Positions 17,272 through 25,814 of a stretch of DNA of 64,000 bases are shown here, piece after piece. Origin of the DNA: Aequorivita sp. Lineage in GTDB: Bacteria; Bacteroidota; Bacteroidia; Flavobacteriales; Flavobacteriaceae. The DNA is taken from contig JAUYGY010000014.1 of the NCBI GenBank assembly GCA_030690315.1, positions 21,232 to 85,231 of the forward strand, given 5' to 3'. The position numbers and the translations under genes were made by a program. Positions within the stretch are counted from its first letter, which is position 1. Every line of letters begins with the position of its first letter. The notes beneath the pieces are model-generated. The model was not told the DNA's origin and did no database searches. It saw only the letters and a program-made list of their open reading frames with translations.

Positions 17272-18075
17272 TCAATATCGCCATTGTCGCTCCTTGTTCA
17301 GTTCTTCCTCACTTAGGATTTCGGAAGATGGAATAACCTTTAAAAATGAGGGATGTTGCTCAATAGCATACTCCAGTTTTTCCACTATTTGTTCCATTGT
17401 CTCATTTTCATAATCGATAACCAACGGTGGTTTAATTTCCATAGATTGAAGGATACCGCGCTTCTTAATGCGAATTCCCTTTTTATCAAAGGACCTTCTA
17501 AAACCATCAATTACAATAGGAACAACTACGGGTTTGTTTTTTTTAATGATATGCGCCGTTCCTCTGCGAATGGGCTTCCAAGGTTTGGTAGTTCCCTGTG
17601 GAAAAGTTATTACCCAGCCATCATCCAAAGCTTTTGTAATGTTGCTCACATCGCTCATTTTCACTTGCTTGTTCACGTCCTTCCCCTTCTCGCGCCAGGT
17701 ACGATCAATACTTACAGAGCCTGCATAAGCCAAAATTTTAGGTAACAACCCAGATTTCATCGTTTCTTTTGCGGCCACAAAATAAATATTCAACTTGGGT
17801 CGCCACAGATAACCAACGTTTTTTATACTGTCATCCCTTCCACTTAAACTGGCGTTAAACACGTGGAGCATCGCTGCAACATCTGCAAAATAAGTTTGGT
17901 GGTTGCTCACAAAAAGCACGTTTTTGTCTGGAAGATTTTTTAAAATCTCACTTCCGTGGATTTGTAGATCATTGAAACCCTTAAAACGTCTGTGCGTCAT
18001 AAGGCCAGCAATCCGTATTAACCAGAGTTTTAGAAAAAGTACATGCCCGAACGGGTTTTTTTTGAAGAGGCTCAT
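17272..18075 (-). CDS. 1-acyl-sn-glycerol-3-phosphate acyltransferase (PlsC family)
   Basis: A 267-residue membrane-associated acyltransferase, transferring a fatty acyl group to lysophosphatidic acid or a related lipid. The catalytic motif is FVSNHQTYFADVAAM (the H-X4-D pattern), followed by GSVSIDRTWREKGK and the substrate motif FPQGTTKPWKPIRRG. The later KPVVVPIVIDGFRRSF is also typical. It is about the usual length for PlsC. It is an isolated gene upstream of nothing obvious in its direction; the NUDIX gene lies 121 bp behind. Confidence 0.88.
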   Translation of the reverse strand: MSLFKKNPFGHVLFLKLWLIRIAGLMTHRRFKGFNDLQIHGSEILKNLPDKNVLFVSNHQTYFADVAAMLHVFNASLSGRDDSIKNVGYLWRPKLNIYFVAAKETMKSGLLPKILAYAGSVSIDRTWREKGKDVNKQVKMSDVSNITKALDDGWVITFPQGTTKPWKPIRRGTAHIIKKNKPVVVPIVIDGFRRSFDKKGIRIKKRGILQSMEIKPPLVIDYENETMEQIVEKLEYAIEQHPSFLKVIPSSEILSEEELNKERQWRY

Positions 18076-18196
18076 TTTCAGTATTCAGTAATCAATAGCC
18101 GATTTTTGTTTCAAAATTAATTGTTGAAATTTCACACTTCATATTTCGAATTCAAATTTCTTATTTTATTCTTCGCAAATATACTAAAATATGCGT

Positions 18197-18838
18197 TTAC
18201 AGTACCATTTTCAGCAATTCGCGCACTTCGTTGAGCATCATTGCCGTAGCGCCCCAAACCACATGACCGTTTAGATGGAAAGCGGGTACTTCAATGCTGT
18301 GGGCGTATGATGTGGACAGGGTTTTTGTAATAATGTTTGCATCATTCATAAAATCCTGCAAGGTTACTTCTATGAGTGCTTCTACTTCTTCTTCTTGGGG
18401 AATAAATTTTGGCGATTCCGTTGTGATTCCCAAGAAAGGTTGCACAAAAAAATTGCTGGGTGGAATATAGATTTCGGTGAGTTTTTTTAATACTGAAATA
18501 GTTTCGCGCGAAATTCCCACTTCTTCCTCCGTTTCGCGCAGGGCAGCGTCTTGAATGGAATTATCATCCTCCTCAAGCTTTCCACCGGGAAAGCCCACTT
18601 GCGCAGAATGGACGCCTTCGTAAGTTTTTCGAAGAATCAAAATGAGCCGTGTTTCAAAATTTTCCGAAGGATAAAAAAGCGATAGTACGCCGGCACGTTT
18701 TGCGGTATCTTTATCTCTGGCTATTCTTTTCAATTCCTGCAAACGTTCCATCGGCGCCATTTTAAATTGAACAGCCTCGCCCGGAAGTTCCATTTTTGTT
18801 ACTTTTACAATCCGTTTTTCAAAATCGCGAAAATCCAT
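18197..18838 (-). CDS. NUDIX hydrolase, probable CoA pyrophosphatase type
   Basis: A 213-residue protein with a full NUDIX box: GFPGGKLEEDDNSIQDAALR then ETEEEVGI. Upstream LSLFYPSENFETRLILILRK and downstream FLGITTESPKFIPQEEEVEA fit the CoA-diphosphatase branch (NudL/YeaB). It would cleave CoA or its derivatives to phosphopantetheine and ADP. Its ATG is only 2 bp from the ATG of the divergent cyclophilin gene, so each promoter must lie inside the other coding region. Confidence 0.88.
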   Translation of the reverse strand: MDFRDFEKRIVKVTKMELPGEAVQFKMAPMERLQELKRIARDKDTAKRAGVLSLFYPSENFETRLILILRKTYEGVHSAQVGFPGGKLEEDDNSIQDAALRETEEEVGISRETISVLKKLTEIYIPPSNFFVQPFLGITTESPKFIPQEEEVEALIEVTLQDFMNDANIITKTLSTSYAHSIEVPAFHLNGHVVWGATAMMLNEVRELLKMVL

Positions 18839-18840
18839 TT

Positions 18841-19560
18841 ATGAGAAAGTTGTTTGTTTATTTGTTCGGAATTGTTCTTTTCTTCGGAAGCTGTGAAGAT
18901 AAGAAAAAGGCTACCGAAATTGAAAATGAAATCGAAAACGAAATCGAAACTCAGAAGCCGATAGAAGCTGAAGTTAAAACTGAAAAGGAAGATGCCAATA
19001 AATATCCCGAAATTACCAATGAAAATGTAGTTTCTTTTTTAACCGAATACGGCAAAAAAAATCCCGAAACCAAAGTTTTAATTATATCCCGTTTTGGCGA
19101 TATTGAAATAGAACTATACAAAGACACCCCGTTGCATCGAGCCAATATGATTTATTTGGTGAAACAAAAATATTTTGATGACACTTTTTTCCATCGCGTG
19201 GTACCTAATTTTATAATCCAAGCCGGAAATAGTGATATTGTTTCAACTCCAAGAAAACGGGTTGCTTTAGGAAATAAATATTTACTTCCAGCAGAAATTA
19301 TTCCCGGGCGCGTTCACAATTACGGGACCGTTTCCGGCGCAAAGGAATATCGTGAAAACCCCGATAACAGAACGGCTCCGTATGAATTTTTTATCTTCCT
19401 CGGGCCAAAATCCTCTACGGGGCATTTAAATGGAAAATACACCATCTTCGGAAAAGTTACCAAAGGAATGGATGTGGTGGAAGAAATTTCAAAAGTAAAA
19501 GCGGATGATGGAGATTGGCCTTTGAGCAATATTTATATTACGGCGAAGGTGCTTGAATAA
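18841..19560 (+). CDS. Lipoprotein peptidyl-prolyl cis-trans isomerase (cyclophilin)
   Basis: About 239 residues from the ATG at 18841 (MRKLFVYLFGIVLFFGSC). The lipobox FGSC marks a lipoprotein. A charged linker of repeated Glu-Asn (residues 20-60) leads into a cyclophilin domain: FGDIEIELYKDTPLHRANMI, FDDTFFHRVVPNFIIQAGN, then GPKSSTGHLNGKYTIFGKV. The catalytic Arg is in FFHRV. It would assist proline isomerisation during folding of envelope proteins. Head-to-head with the NUDIX gene, and converging on the TRIC gene with 2 bp between stops. Confidence 0.9.
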   Translation: MRKLFVYLFGIVLFFGSCEDKKKATEIENEIENEIETQKPIEAEVKTEKEDANKYPEITNENVVSFLTEYGKKNPETKVLIISRFGDIEIELYKDTPLHRANMIYLVKQKYFDDTFFHRVVPNFIIQAGNSDIVSTPRKRVALGNKYLLPAEIIPGRVHNYGTVSGAKEYRENPDNRTAPYEFFIFLGPKSSTGHLNGKYTIFGKVTKGMDVVEEISKVKADDGDWPLSNIYITAKVLE

Positions 19561-19562
19561 AA

Positions 19563-20183
19563 TTAATTTTTCATTTCCTCTTTAGTATAAATACTCGGCA
19601 ACGAAAGCTTATAATAAACCGCCAACAACCGTACAACAATTACTATTGAACCGGAAATAATAACAATAAAATTTTCCGTAATTGGGGAATAGTGTAATAA
19701 GAAATATGCAATAGCTCCTAAAATACAGGCCGTAGCATAAATTTCCTTTCTGAAAATAATGGGGATTTCATTGCAGAGAATATCGCGTATTACCCCGCCA
19801 AAACAAGCAGTCATCGTTCCCAAAGCCACGCAAATAATAGGATGAAAACCTGCTGCAATCCCTTTTTCTACACCAACTATTGTATAAAGTGCAATTCCAA
19901 TAGTATCAAACAAAAACAAGGAACGGCGAATGTAATTCAATCTTTTTCTAAAAATTACCGCAAAAATTGTGGAGCAGAAAATAACGTACACAAATGTAAG
20001 GTTTCGCATCCAAGCCACGGGAACATCAATGAGTATGTCCCGCAAAGTTCCGCCGCCAACCGCCGCAACAAAAGCGATTATTAAAATTCCGAAAGGATCC
20101 AAACGCTTGTTAAGCGCTGAAAGCACCCCAGAAATGGCGAACGCAATGGTTCCCAAAATATCTATTAATAATATAAGCTTCAC
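19563..20183 (-). CDS. TRIC/UPF0126 family membrane protein
   Basis: A 206-residue protein with seven hydrophobic segments and two internal repeats, marked by VGGGTLRDILIDVPVAWMRN and FGGVIRDILCNEIPIIFRKE. Members of this family are trimeric cation channels or, in other work, amino-acid related transporters. The start is GTG at 20183, overlapping the TGA of the RDD gene by 4 bp, so the two are co-transcribed. Confidence 0.88.
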   Translation of the reverse strand: MKLILLIDILGTIAFAISGVLSALNKRLDPFGILIIAFVAAVGGGTLRDILIDVPVAWMRNLTFVYVIFCSTIFAVIFRKRLNYIRRSLFLFDTIGIALYTIVGVEKGIAAGFHPIICVALGTMTACFGGVIRDILCNEIPIIFRKEIYATACILGAIAYFLLHYSPITENFIVIISGSIVIVVRLLAVYYKLSLPSIYTKEEMKN

Positions 20184-20905
20184 ATGTGCTGTGTAAAATG
20201 GTTATAATCGCGCAAAACGGTATCAATATATTGCTTGTCATATAAATCTGATGAAGTTTCCAAAACAATTTCCACCTTCTTCCGAAGCATATTCAGCGTT
20301 TTGAAATCATTGGATTTTAGGGCAATGAGATAGGTTTCCTTGATTAGCCGAGCATCTTTATCGGTAAGTTTTGTCACATTCAAAAACTTTGGCTGGTAAT
20401 CATCCGCGATTTCTTCAAGAATGGTATGGGTTATTTTTACTTTATTCTTTGTGCTTATTACCACCGTGCCAGCGGCGTGGTCGCCAACGCGTTGTCGTTT
20501 ATCCGAAAAAATAATGGATAGCAACCCAATGGAACCCAAAAATATCCAAATATCCACCAAACGCAACATCCACAGAACCATATAATCGCTCCAGCGGGCT
20601 GGGCTTCCGTCTATTTTTACGACACGGGTTTTCATCGCCATTTTCCCAACAGTTCTTCCATTGAAAAGGATGTGCATATAAAGCGAATAAAACATCACGG
20701 GCAAAAGCAACAATTGTTGCAACCCGAAAACGGTCCAATGATCGCTAAAAGCCATGTTCATTGCTTCTGTGGCTAATTCAACAATGTAGAAATACACAAA
20801 AAACAGAAAGAGGTCTATTAAAAATGCTAGAATGCGCTCGCCCACACTAACTATTTTGTAGTCTAGGTTTACGTTTTGGGTTGTATTGATTTCTAAGTTT
20901 GCCAT
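20180..20905 (-). CDS. RDD family membrane protein
   Basis: About 241 residues from the ATG at 20905 (MANLEINTTQNVNLDYKIVS). The RDD domain has VGERILAFLIDLFLFFVYFY, NGRTVGKMAMKTRVVKIDG and SDKRQRVGDHAAGTVVIS. The C-terminal 90 residues are soluble. The substrate is unknown; some RDD proteins are ion exchangers. It is divergent (39 bp) from the SpoIIM gene, an arrangement common in Bacteroidota near MoxR modules. Confidence 0.87.
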   Translation of the reverse strand: MANLEINTTQNVNLDYKIVSVGERILAFLIDLFLFFVYFYIVELATEAMNMAFSDHWTVFGLQQLLLLPVMFYSLYMHILFNGRTVGKMAMKTRVVKIDGSPARWSDYMVLWMLRLVDIWIFLGSIGLLSIIFSDKRQRVGDHAAGTVVISTKNKVKITHTILEEIADDYQPKFLNVTKLTDKDARLIKETYLIALKSNDFKTLNMLRKKVEIVLETSSDLYDKQYIDTVLRDYNHFTQHM

Positions 20906-20944
20906 GTAAAAGCAAGTGGTTATATTTATCGAAAATTTCAGAGT

Positions 20945-21919
20945 ATGCGCGAAGCGGCATTCGTCAAGCAAAATAAGGAAAAATGGATTGCATTTGAAAA
21001 GGCAATTACACTTAATTCAAAAATAAGTCCAGACCAGCTTGCCGACCATTACATCCAACTTACGAATGACCTTGCCTATGCGCAGACATACTACCCTGAC
21101 AGCAAAGCACTTCAGTACTTAAATTCATTGGCTTCGCAGGCGCACCAAAAGATTTATAAAAACAAAAAAGAAACGAAAAACCGCGTTGTAAGTTTTTGGA
21201 AATATGAATTTCCATTGTTTTTTAGACAGCATCAGCGTATGTTGCTTTTTTCTTTTTTAATATTTGCGACAGCTTCAGCTATTGGCGCAATTTCGGCAAT
21301 AAATGATGATTCTTTTGTTCGATTGATTCTTGGCGATAGTTACGTAAACGAAACTTTAAACAACATTGACAAAGGCGACCCCACCGCCATTTATAAAAGT
21401 GGCAGCGAAATCGGGACGTTCTTGGGTATAACCATAAACAACATTCGCGTAGCGTTTTTGGCATACGCTTTCGGGGTGATAACTTCTTTGGGAACTGCAT
21501 ATTTGCTGTTTAGCAATGGCGTAATGCTCGGGGCATTTTTCACGTTTTTTTACAATCGTGATTTGCTTTTTGAAGCTTCAAAAAGTATTTGGCTGCACGG
21601 AACCATCGAAATTTCAGTAATCGTTATTGCAGGCTGCGCAGGTATGGTGATGGGCAACAGCATTCTTTTCCCAAAAACATATTCACGGAAAGTTTCATTT
21701 CTGAAGGGCGCAAAGGACGGCCTCAAAATTGTGGTGAGCACCATTCCCTTTTTCATCATTGCAGGCTTTATTGAAGGGTTCATAACTCGCTACAGCAATA
21801 TGCCCGTTTGGTTGGCAATGACCATTATTTTTAGTTCCTTGGCGCTAGTTATTTATTATTACGTTATTTATCCAATTATCCTCAACAAAAAACATGCAAC
21901 ACAAACATATACCGCTTAA
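20945..21919 (+). CDS. Stage II sporulation protein M family membrane protein
   Basis: A 324-residue protein. The N-terminal 75 residues are soluble and helical (MREAAFVKQNKEKWIAFEKA). Then come five or six membrane segments with the family pattern FLGITINNIRVAFLAYAFGV, LGTAYLLFSNGVMLGAFFTF and WLHGTIEISVIVIAGCAGMV. The organism is not expected to form spores; SpoIIM homologues are part of the RDD/MoxR/DUF58 module. First gene of a six-gene plus-strand operon with overlaps. Confidence 0.88.
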   Translation: MREAAFVKQNKEKWIAFEKAITLNSKISPDQLADHYIQLTNDLAYAQTYYPDSKALQYLNSLASQAHQKIYKNKKETKNRVVSFWKYEFPLFFRQHQRMLLFSFLIFATASAIGAISAINDDSFVRLILGDSYVNETLNNIDKGDPTAIYKSGSEIGTFLGITINNIRVAFLAYAFGVITSLGTAYLLFSNGVMLGAFFTFFYNRDLLFEASKSIWLHGTIEISVIVIAGCAGMVMGNSILFPKTYSRKVSFLKGAKDGLKIVVSTIPFFIIAGFIEGFITRYSNMPVWLAMTIIFSSLALVIYYYVIYPIILNKKHATQTYTA

Positions 21920-22820
21920 AAGACAACGCGATGTAGGTGAAATGATAACCACCTATTTCGAGTTTATAAAACAGAATTTTAAGCCTTTTTTAAATATTTT
22001 CATCAGCTACAACGGAATCTTTATTCTTGGGTTTTTGGGCGTCAGCTATCTTTTGGTTACTGGTTTTGTGGGCACTTTTGTGAATACGCCTGTTTATGGA
22101 ATTGGTCCGGATATTTCAAATTATCAAGCTTATTTTATTGCCGGAGTCGTGGGTTTTGTAATTCTATTTCTTATCACCGCTCTTTTAAATTACAGCCTTG
22201 CCGCAGTTTATATGATTCAATATCAACAGAACAAAGGCGAAGCTGTTGAAAAAAGAAAAGTGTGGGAAGTGATAAAACAAAACCTCGGCAAAATAATACT
22301 TTTCGTGATTTTGGCGGTTTTTATGTACATCGTATTAATGATAGTTGGCGTAATTATATCTTTCATTCCATTATTGGGAACAATTGCCTATTATATAATG
22401 ATTTTGGCCTTTATGAGCTGGATGGGACTTTCGTTTATGGCGATGATAAACGATAATAAAGAAGTAACCGACGCTTTCGGGGAAGGCTGGTCGCTGATGA
22501 AAAAATTCTTTTGGAAAAGTGTGCTAACAAACCTCGTTATTGGCTTGCTTCTCGGAATTTTAATGATGGTAGTTTTGATGATTCCCGGAATTTTGATCGG
22601 TATTTACGCCTTCCATTCCTTGGATACTGGGGTTGATCTTGCAAATTCCCCAATGGCGAATATAGTTTGGACCCTCGCCGTTGCGCTGTTTATGATACTT
22701 TACACTATCAACCAATCGCTTTCGCAGTTTGTAAACGGAATTCTCTATTATTCGCTTCACGAAGAAACATACAACGAAGCCACACGCGAACGCATTGAAA
22801 ACATTGGCGCGGGTGAATAG
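21894..22820 (+). CDS. Multi-pass membrane protein of the MoxR-associated module
   Basis: A 308-residue protein with six to seven hydrophobic segments and a short basic N-terminus (MQHKHIPLKRQRDVGEMI). It resembles the membrane domain of glycerophosphodiester phosphodiesterases and similar DUFs, but I cannot name a family with certainty. It overlaps the SpoIIM gene by 26 bp and the DUF4129 gene by 8 bp, showing translational coupling. It is likely a structural part of the same membrane complex. Confidence 0.7.
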   Translation: MQHKHIPLKRQRDVGEMITTYFEFIKQNFKPFLNIFISYNGIFILGFLGVSYLLVTGFVGTFVNTPVYGIGPDISNYQAYFIAGVVGFVILFLITALLNYSLAAVYMIQYQQNKGEAVEKRKVWEVIKQNLGKIILFVILAVFMYIVLMIVGVIISFIPLLGTIAYYIMILAFMSWMGLSFMAMINDNKEVTDAFGEGWSLMKKFFWKSVLTNLVIGLLLGILMMVVLMIPGILIGIYAFHSLDTGVDLANSPMANIVWTLAVALFMILYTINQSLSQFVNGILYYSLHEETYNEATRERIENIGAGE

Positions 22821-23538
22821 ATTTCTCTTCATATTATTTTTTCTTTTGAATTCCCTCATTGTAACAGCTGCGAGAACGGACAGCCTCACCGTTGCCGTGG
22901 ACAGCAGTAAAATTGTTGCAAAACAATTTTCAGAAAATTTATCGGACAAATATTCAGGTGAAGAATTTGATTACGAGACCATGGAAGGCGAGGCCGAAAA
23001 CTTTTTAGGGCGAGCAATCAATTGGTTTTTCAACAAATTGGGAGAAATTTTCGGCATCCATCTTTCGCCTGAGATGTACCAAATTGTCAAATTCTTCATT
23101 TATGGGTTGCTCATTGTTTTTGCACTTTATATTTTGGTGAAACTACTCGTGGGCGATAATGCTTCGTCGTTTTTCAGCAGAAAAAGTAAGATGGTCGCTC
23201 CGCTTAATATTCAAGAGGAACATATTGAAAATGTAGATTTGGACAGCTATATAAAAAATGCTTTAAAGGAAGAAAATTACCGATTGGCCATTCGGTATAT
23301 GTATTTGAAATCACTGAAATTACTTTCGCTAAAAAACATAATCAATTGGCATTTCGAAAAAACAAACAGCGATTATTACCGCGAAATTGAAAGTGAAGGT
23401 TTAAAGGAAAACTTCAAAAAGACATCGTATCTGTACGAAAATATTTGGTACGGCGAATATGCGCTGGACAAAGCCGGTTTTGAAAGCGCAAAGAAAGATT
23501 TTGAACGATTGAACCAAAACATGAAAAATGCTGGATAA
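22813..23538 (+). CDS. DUF4129 domain-containing membrane protein
   Basis: About 241 residues. The chosen start is GTG at 22813 (MNRFLFILFFLLNSLIVTAA), which gives a clean signal peptide and overlaps the previous stop; a TTG at 22795 would add six residues. A TM segment lies near residues 100-120 (FFIYGLLIVFALYILVKLLV). The C-terminal DUF4129 part has NYRLAIRYMYLKSLKLLSLK and IINWHFEKTNSDY, then YENIWYGEYALD. Standard partner of MoxR and DUF58 proteins; the function is unknown. Confidence 0.82.
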   Translation: MNRFLFILFFLLNSLIVTAARTDSLTVAVDSSKIVAKQFSENLSDKYSGEEFDYETMEGEAENFLGRAINWFFNKLGEIFGIHLSPEMYQIVKFFIYGLLIVFALYILVKLLVGDNASSFFSRKSKMVAPLNIQEEHIENVDLDSYIKNALKEENYRLAIRYMYLKSLKLLSLKNIINWHFEKTNSDYYREIESEGLKENFKKTSYLYENIWYGEYALDKAGFESAKKDFERLNQNMKNAG

Positions 23539-24715
23539 ACGTTCAAAAAGAGTGCTTTGGATTTTCGGAATCGCGTTGCTGGGCATCGTGATAACGGAGC
23601 TCGTGCGCCCAAAACCGATTGATTGGCGCGTAAGTTATATTGCTACTGATAAAATTCCATTTGGCGGATTTGTGCTTTTTGGGGAAGCTCCTTCCTTATT
23701 CAAAAATGCAGAAATTGAAAAAATTGATAGGGATCCGTATATATTTTTAACCGACAGCAGTTACGTAGAAAATTCCGCTTATGTTTTCATCAATGACGAA
23801 ATCTCTTTTGATGAACGGCAAGCAGATGAAATTTTGAAATATGTTGAAAAGGGAAATACGGTATTTATTTCTTCGCGAAGCGTTGGATATATTTTGGGCG
23901 ATTCGTTAAATATAGAGTTGTCATCAAATTACAGTATTCTTGAGGAAGAACTTCACCCCAAATTTCTCTCGCCATCGTTAAAACAGGATTCACTTCCAGC
24001 TTATAAAAAAGGGGTTTTCAGAACTTTTTTCGATAAAATCGATACATTGAAAACAACTGCTCTGGGCTATTACAGTTCCGAAGATCCCGAAATTGACGAA
24101 TTAAATTATATAAAAATAAATTTCGGAAAAGGACAGTTTCTACTTCACAGTTTACCCGAAGCATTTTCAAATTACTATTTGCTGAAAGGGAACGAACAAT
24201 ACGCCGCCAATGTGCTTTCATACATTGATGCTGACAAAATTTATTGGGACGAATATTTAAAATCCGGCCGAAAAGTGGTCACTTCGCCCATGCGGTTTAT
24301 TTTGGACCAAGCGCCGCTCACTTGGGCGTATTATGTTTTGCTCGGGGGATTGTTGATTTTTGTACTTTTCAAGGGAAAACGCGAACAAAGAATTGTGGAA
24401 GTTATTAAACCGTTGGAAAATACTTCAGTAGAATTCACCAAAACAATTGGCGATTTGTATTTTCAGCATAAAGATTACAGCAATATTATTGCGAAAAAAA
24501 TTACTTACTTTTTGGAATCCCTTCGGTCAAAATACTATTTGAACACGAATGATATTACGGAAGATTTCATCAAAAAACTGGCATTGAAAAGTGGCAATAC
24601 TTTTGAAAAGAGCCAGAAATTGATGCATTTAATAAAACATTTAAAAGAAAAATCTGTTCACAGCGAAGCCGATTTGCTGGAACTGAACAAACAAATTGAA
24701 GCATTTAGACTATAA
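23528..24715 (+). CDS. DUF4350 domain-containing protein
   Basis: A 395-residue protein with an N-terminal signal anchor (residues 8-25), an extracytoplasmic domain of the DUF4350 type (AYVFINDEISFDERQADEIL, then YVEKGNTVFISSR), a TM segment near residue 265 (WAYYVLLGGLLIFVLFKGKR) and a cytoplasmic helical tail. The domain is related to the glutamine-amidotransferase-like fold but has no visible catalytic Cys. It overlaps the DUF4129 gene by 11 bp. Confidence 0.82.
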   Translation: MLDKRSKRVLWIFGIALLGIVITELVRPKPIDWRVSYIATDKIPFGGFVLFGEAPSLFKNAEIEKIDRDPYIFLTDSSYVENSAYVFINDEISFDERQADEILKYVEKGNTVFISSRSVGYILGDSLNIELSSNYSILEEELHPKFLSPSLKQDSLPAYKKGVFRTFFDKIDTLKTTALGYYSSEDPEIDELNYIKINFGKGQFLLHSLPEAFSNYYLLKGNEQYAANVLSYIDADKIYWDEYLKSGRKVVTSPMRFILDQAPLTWAYYVLLGGLLIFVLFKGKREQRIVEVIKPLENTSVEFTKTIGDLYFQHKDYSNIIAKKITYFLESLRSKYYLNTNDITEDFIKKLALKSGNTFEKSQKLMHLIKHLKEKSVHSEADLLELNKQIEAFRL

Positions 24716-24719
24716 AATT

Positions 24720-25712
24720 ATGGAAGAAACACAGGAAAATCCGTTGGAATTCAATTCGAGAATCGATTTAAAAAATCTGCAGGAAGCCGTTGGGAGAATA
24801 AAAGATGAACTCGGGAAAGTAATCGTTGGCCAGGAAAATATGCTGGAAATGCTCATCATTTCAATTTTAACCGATGGACATTCTTTGATTGAAGGCGTGC
24901 CGGGCGTGGCAAAAACCCTGACCGCAAAATTATTGGCAAAAACTTTGGATGTCCATTTCAGTAGAATACAGTTCACGCCAGATTTGATGCCAAGCGATAT
25001 TTTGGGGACATCAATTTTTAACGTGAAAAATAGCGAGTTCGAATTCAAAAAAGGACCCATTTTTTCAAACATTGTCTTGATTGACGAAATAAACCGTGCG
25101 CCCGCCAAAACGCAAGCCGCCCTTTTTGAAATTATGGAGGAGCGCCAAGTAACAATGGACGGCACCGAATATAAAATGCAACCTCCATTTTTGGTCTTTG
25201 CCACCCAAAATCCGGTGGAACAGGAAGGAACCTATGCCTTGCCAGAAGCACAATTGGACCGTTTTCTTTTTAAAATAAACGTGCCTTATCCAAGTTTGGA
25301 AGAGGAAATCAACATTCTTGAAAACGAACATAACAGGAAAGACGCTTTTGTTTTGGATAGTGTGGTTCGCGTTTTAAATGCACAGCAAATTGCAGAATAC
25401 CAACACACCATAAAACAAATAATTATTGAAAGTAATTTGTTGAAATACATAGCAGCAATCGTAGATAATACCCGGACAAATTCAAATTTGTTCTTGGGTG
25501 CATCGCCACGGGCATCGTTGGCAATTATGAATGCTTCCAAAGCATTGGCAGCAATGAACGGGCGCGATTTTGTTACGCCGGACGATATTAAAAAAATTGC
25601 ACCTTCGGTTTTAAGACACAGAATTATGCTCACGCCAGAGCGCGAAATGGAAGGAATAACCGCCGATAAAGTGGTACAGCAGATTATTGAAACTATTGAA
25701 ATTCCGAGATAG
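24720..25712 (+). CDS. MoxR family AAA ATPase
   Basis: About 330 residues from the ATG at 24720 (MEETQENPLEF). Walker A is GVPGVAKTLTAKLLAKTL. Walker B is NIVLIDEINRAPAKTQAALF. Sensor 1 is FLVFATQNPVEQEGTYALPE with the arginine finger region AQLDRFLFKI, and sensor 2 is GASPRASLAIMNASKAL. MoxR ATPases act as chaperones that help mature partner proteins, often with VWA-domain proteins. Here it is followed by DUF58, with the DUF4129 and DUF4350 genes in front. A run of GTGAGAA heptamers begins at its stop codon. Confidence 0.93.
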   Translation: MEETQENPLEFNSRIDLKNLQEAVGRIKDELGKVIVGQENMLEMLIISILTDGHSLIEGVPGVAKTLTAKLLAKTLDVHFSRIQFTPDLMPSDILGTSIFNVKNSEFEFKKGPIFSNIVLIDEINRAPAKTQAALFEIMEERQVTMDGTEYKMQPPFLVFATQNPVEQEGTYALPEAQLDRFLFKINVPYPSLEEEINILENEHNRKDAFVLDSVVRVLNAQQIAEYQHTIKQIIIESNLLKYIAAIVDNTRTNSNLFLGASPRASLAIMNASKALAAMNGRDFVTPDDIKKIAPSVLRHRIMLTPEREMEGITADKVVQQIIETIEIPR

Positions 25713-25753
25713 TGAAAAGTGAGAAGTGAGAAGTGAGAAGTGAGAAGTGAAAA
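25712..25753 (+). repeat. Heptamer array, unit GTGAGAA, six copies
   Basis: The array begins with the last base of the MoxR stop codon: GTGAAAA, four GTGAGAA, GTGAAAA. It fills most of the gap before the DUF58 gene and could change that spacing by slippage in seven-base steps. Confidence 0.9.
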
Positions 25754-25814
25754 AAATAATTTTTCATTTTTAGAACTTGAAACTATAAACATTAAACTTG
25801 AAACAAATTTTAAA

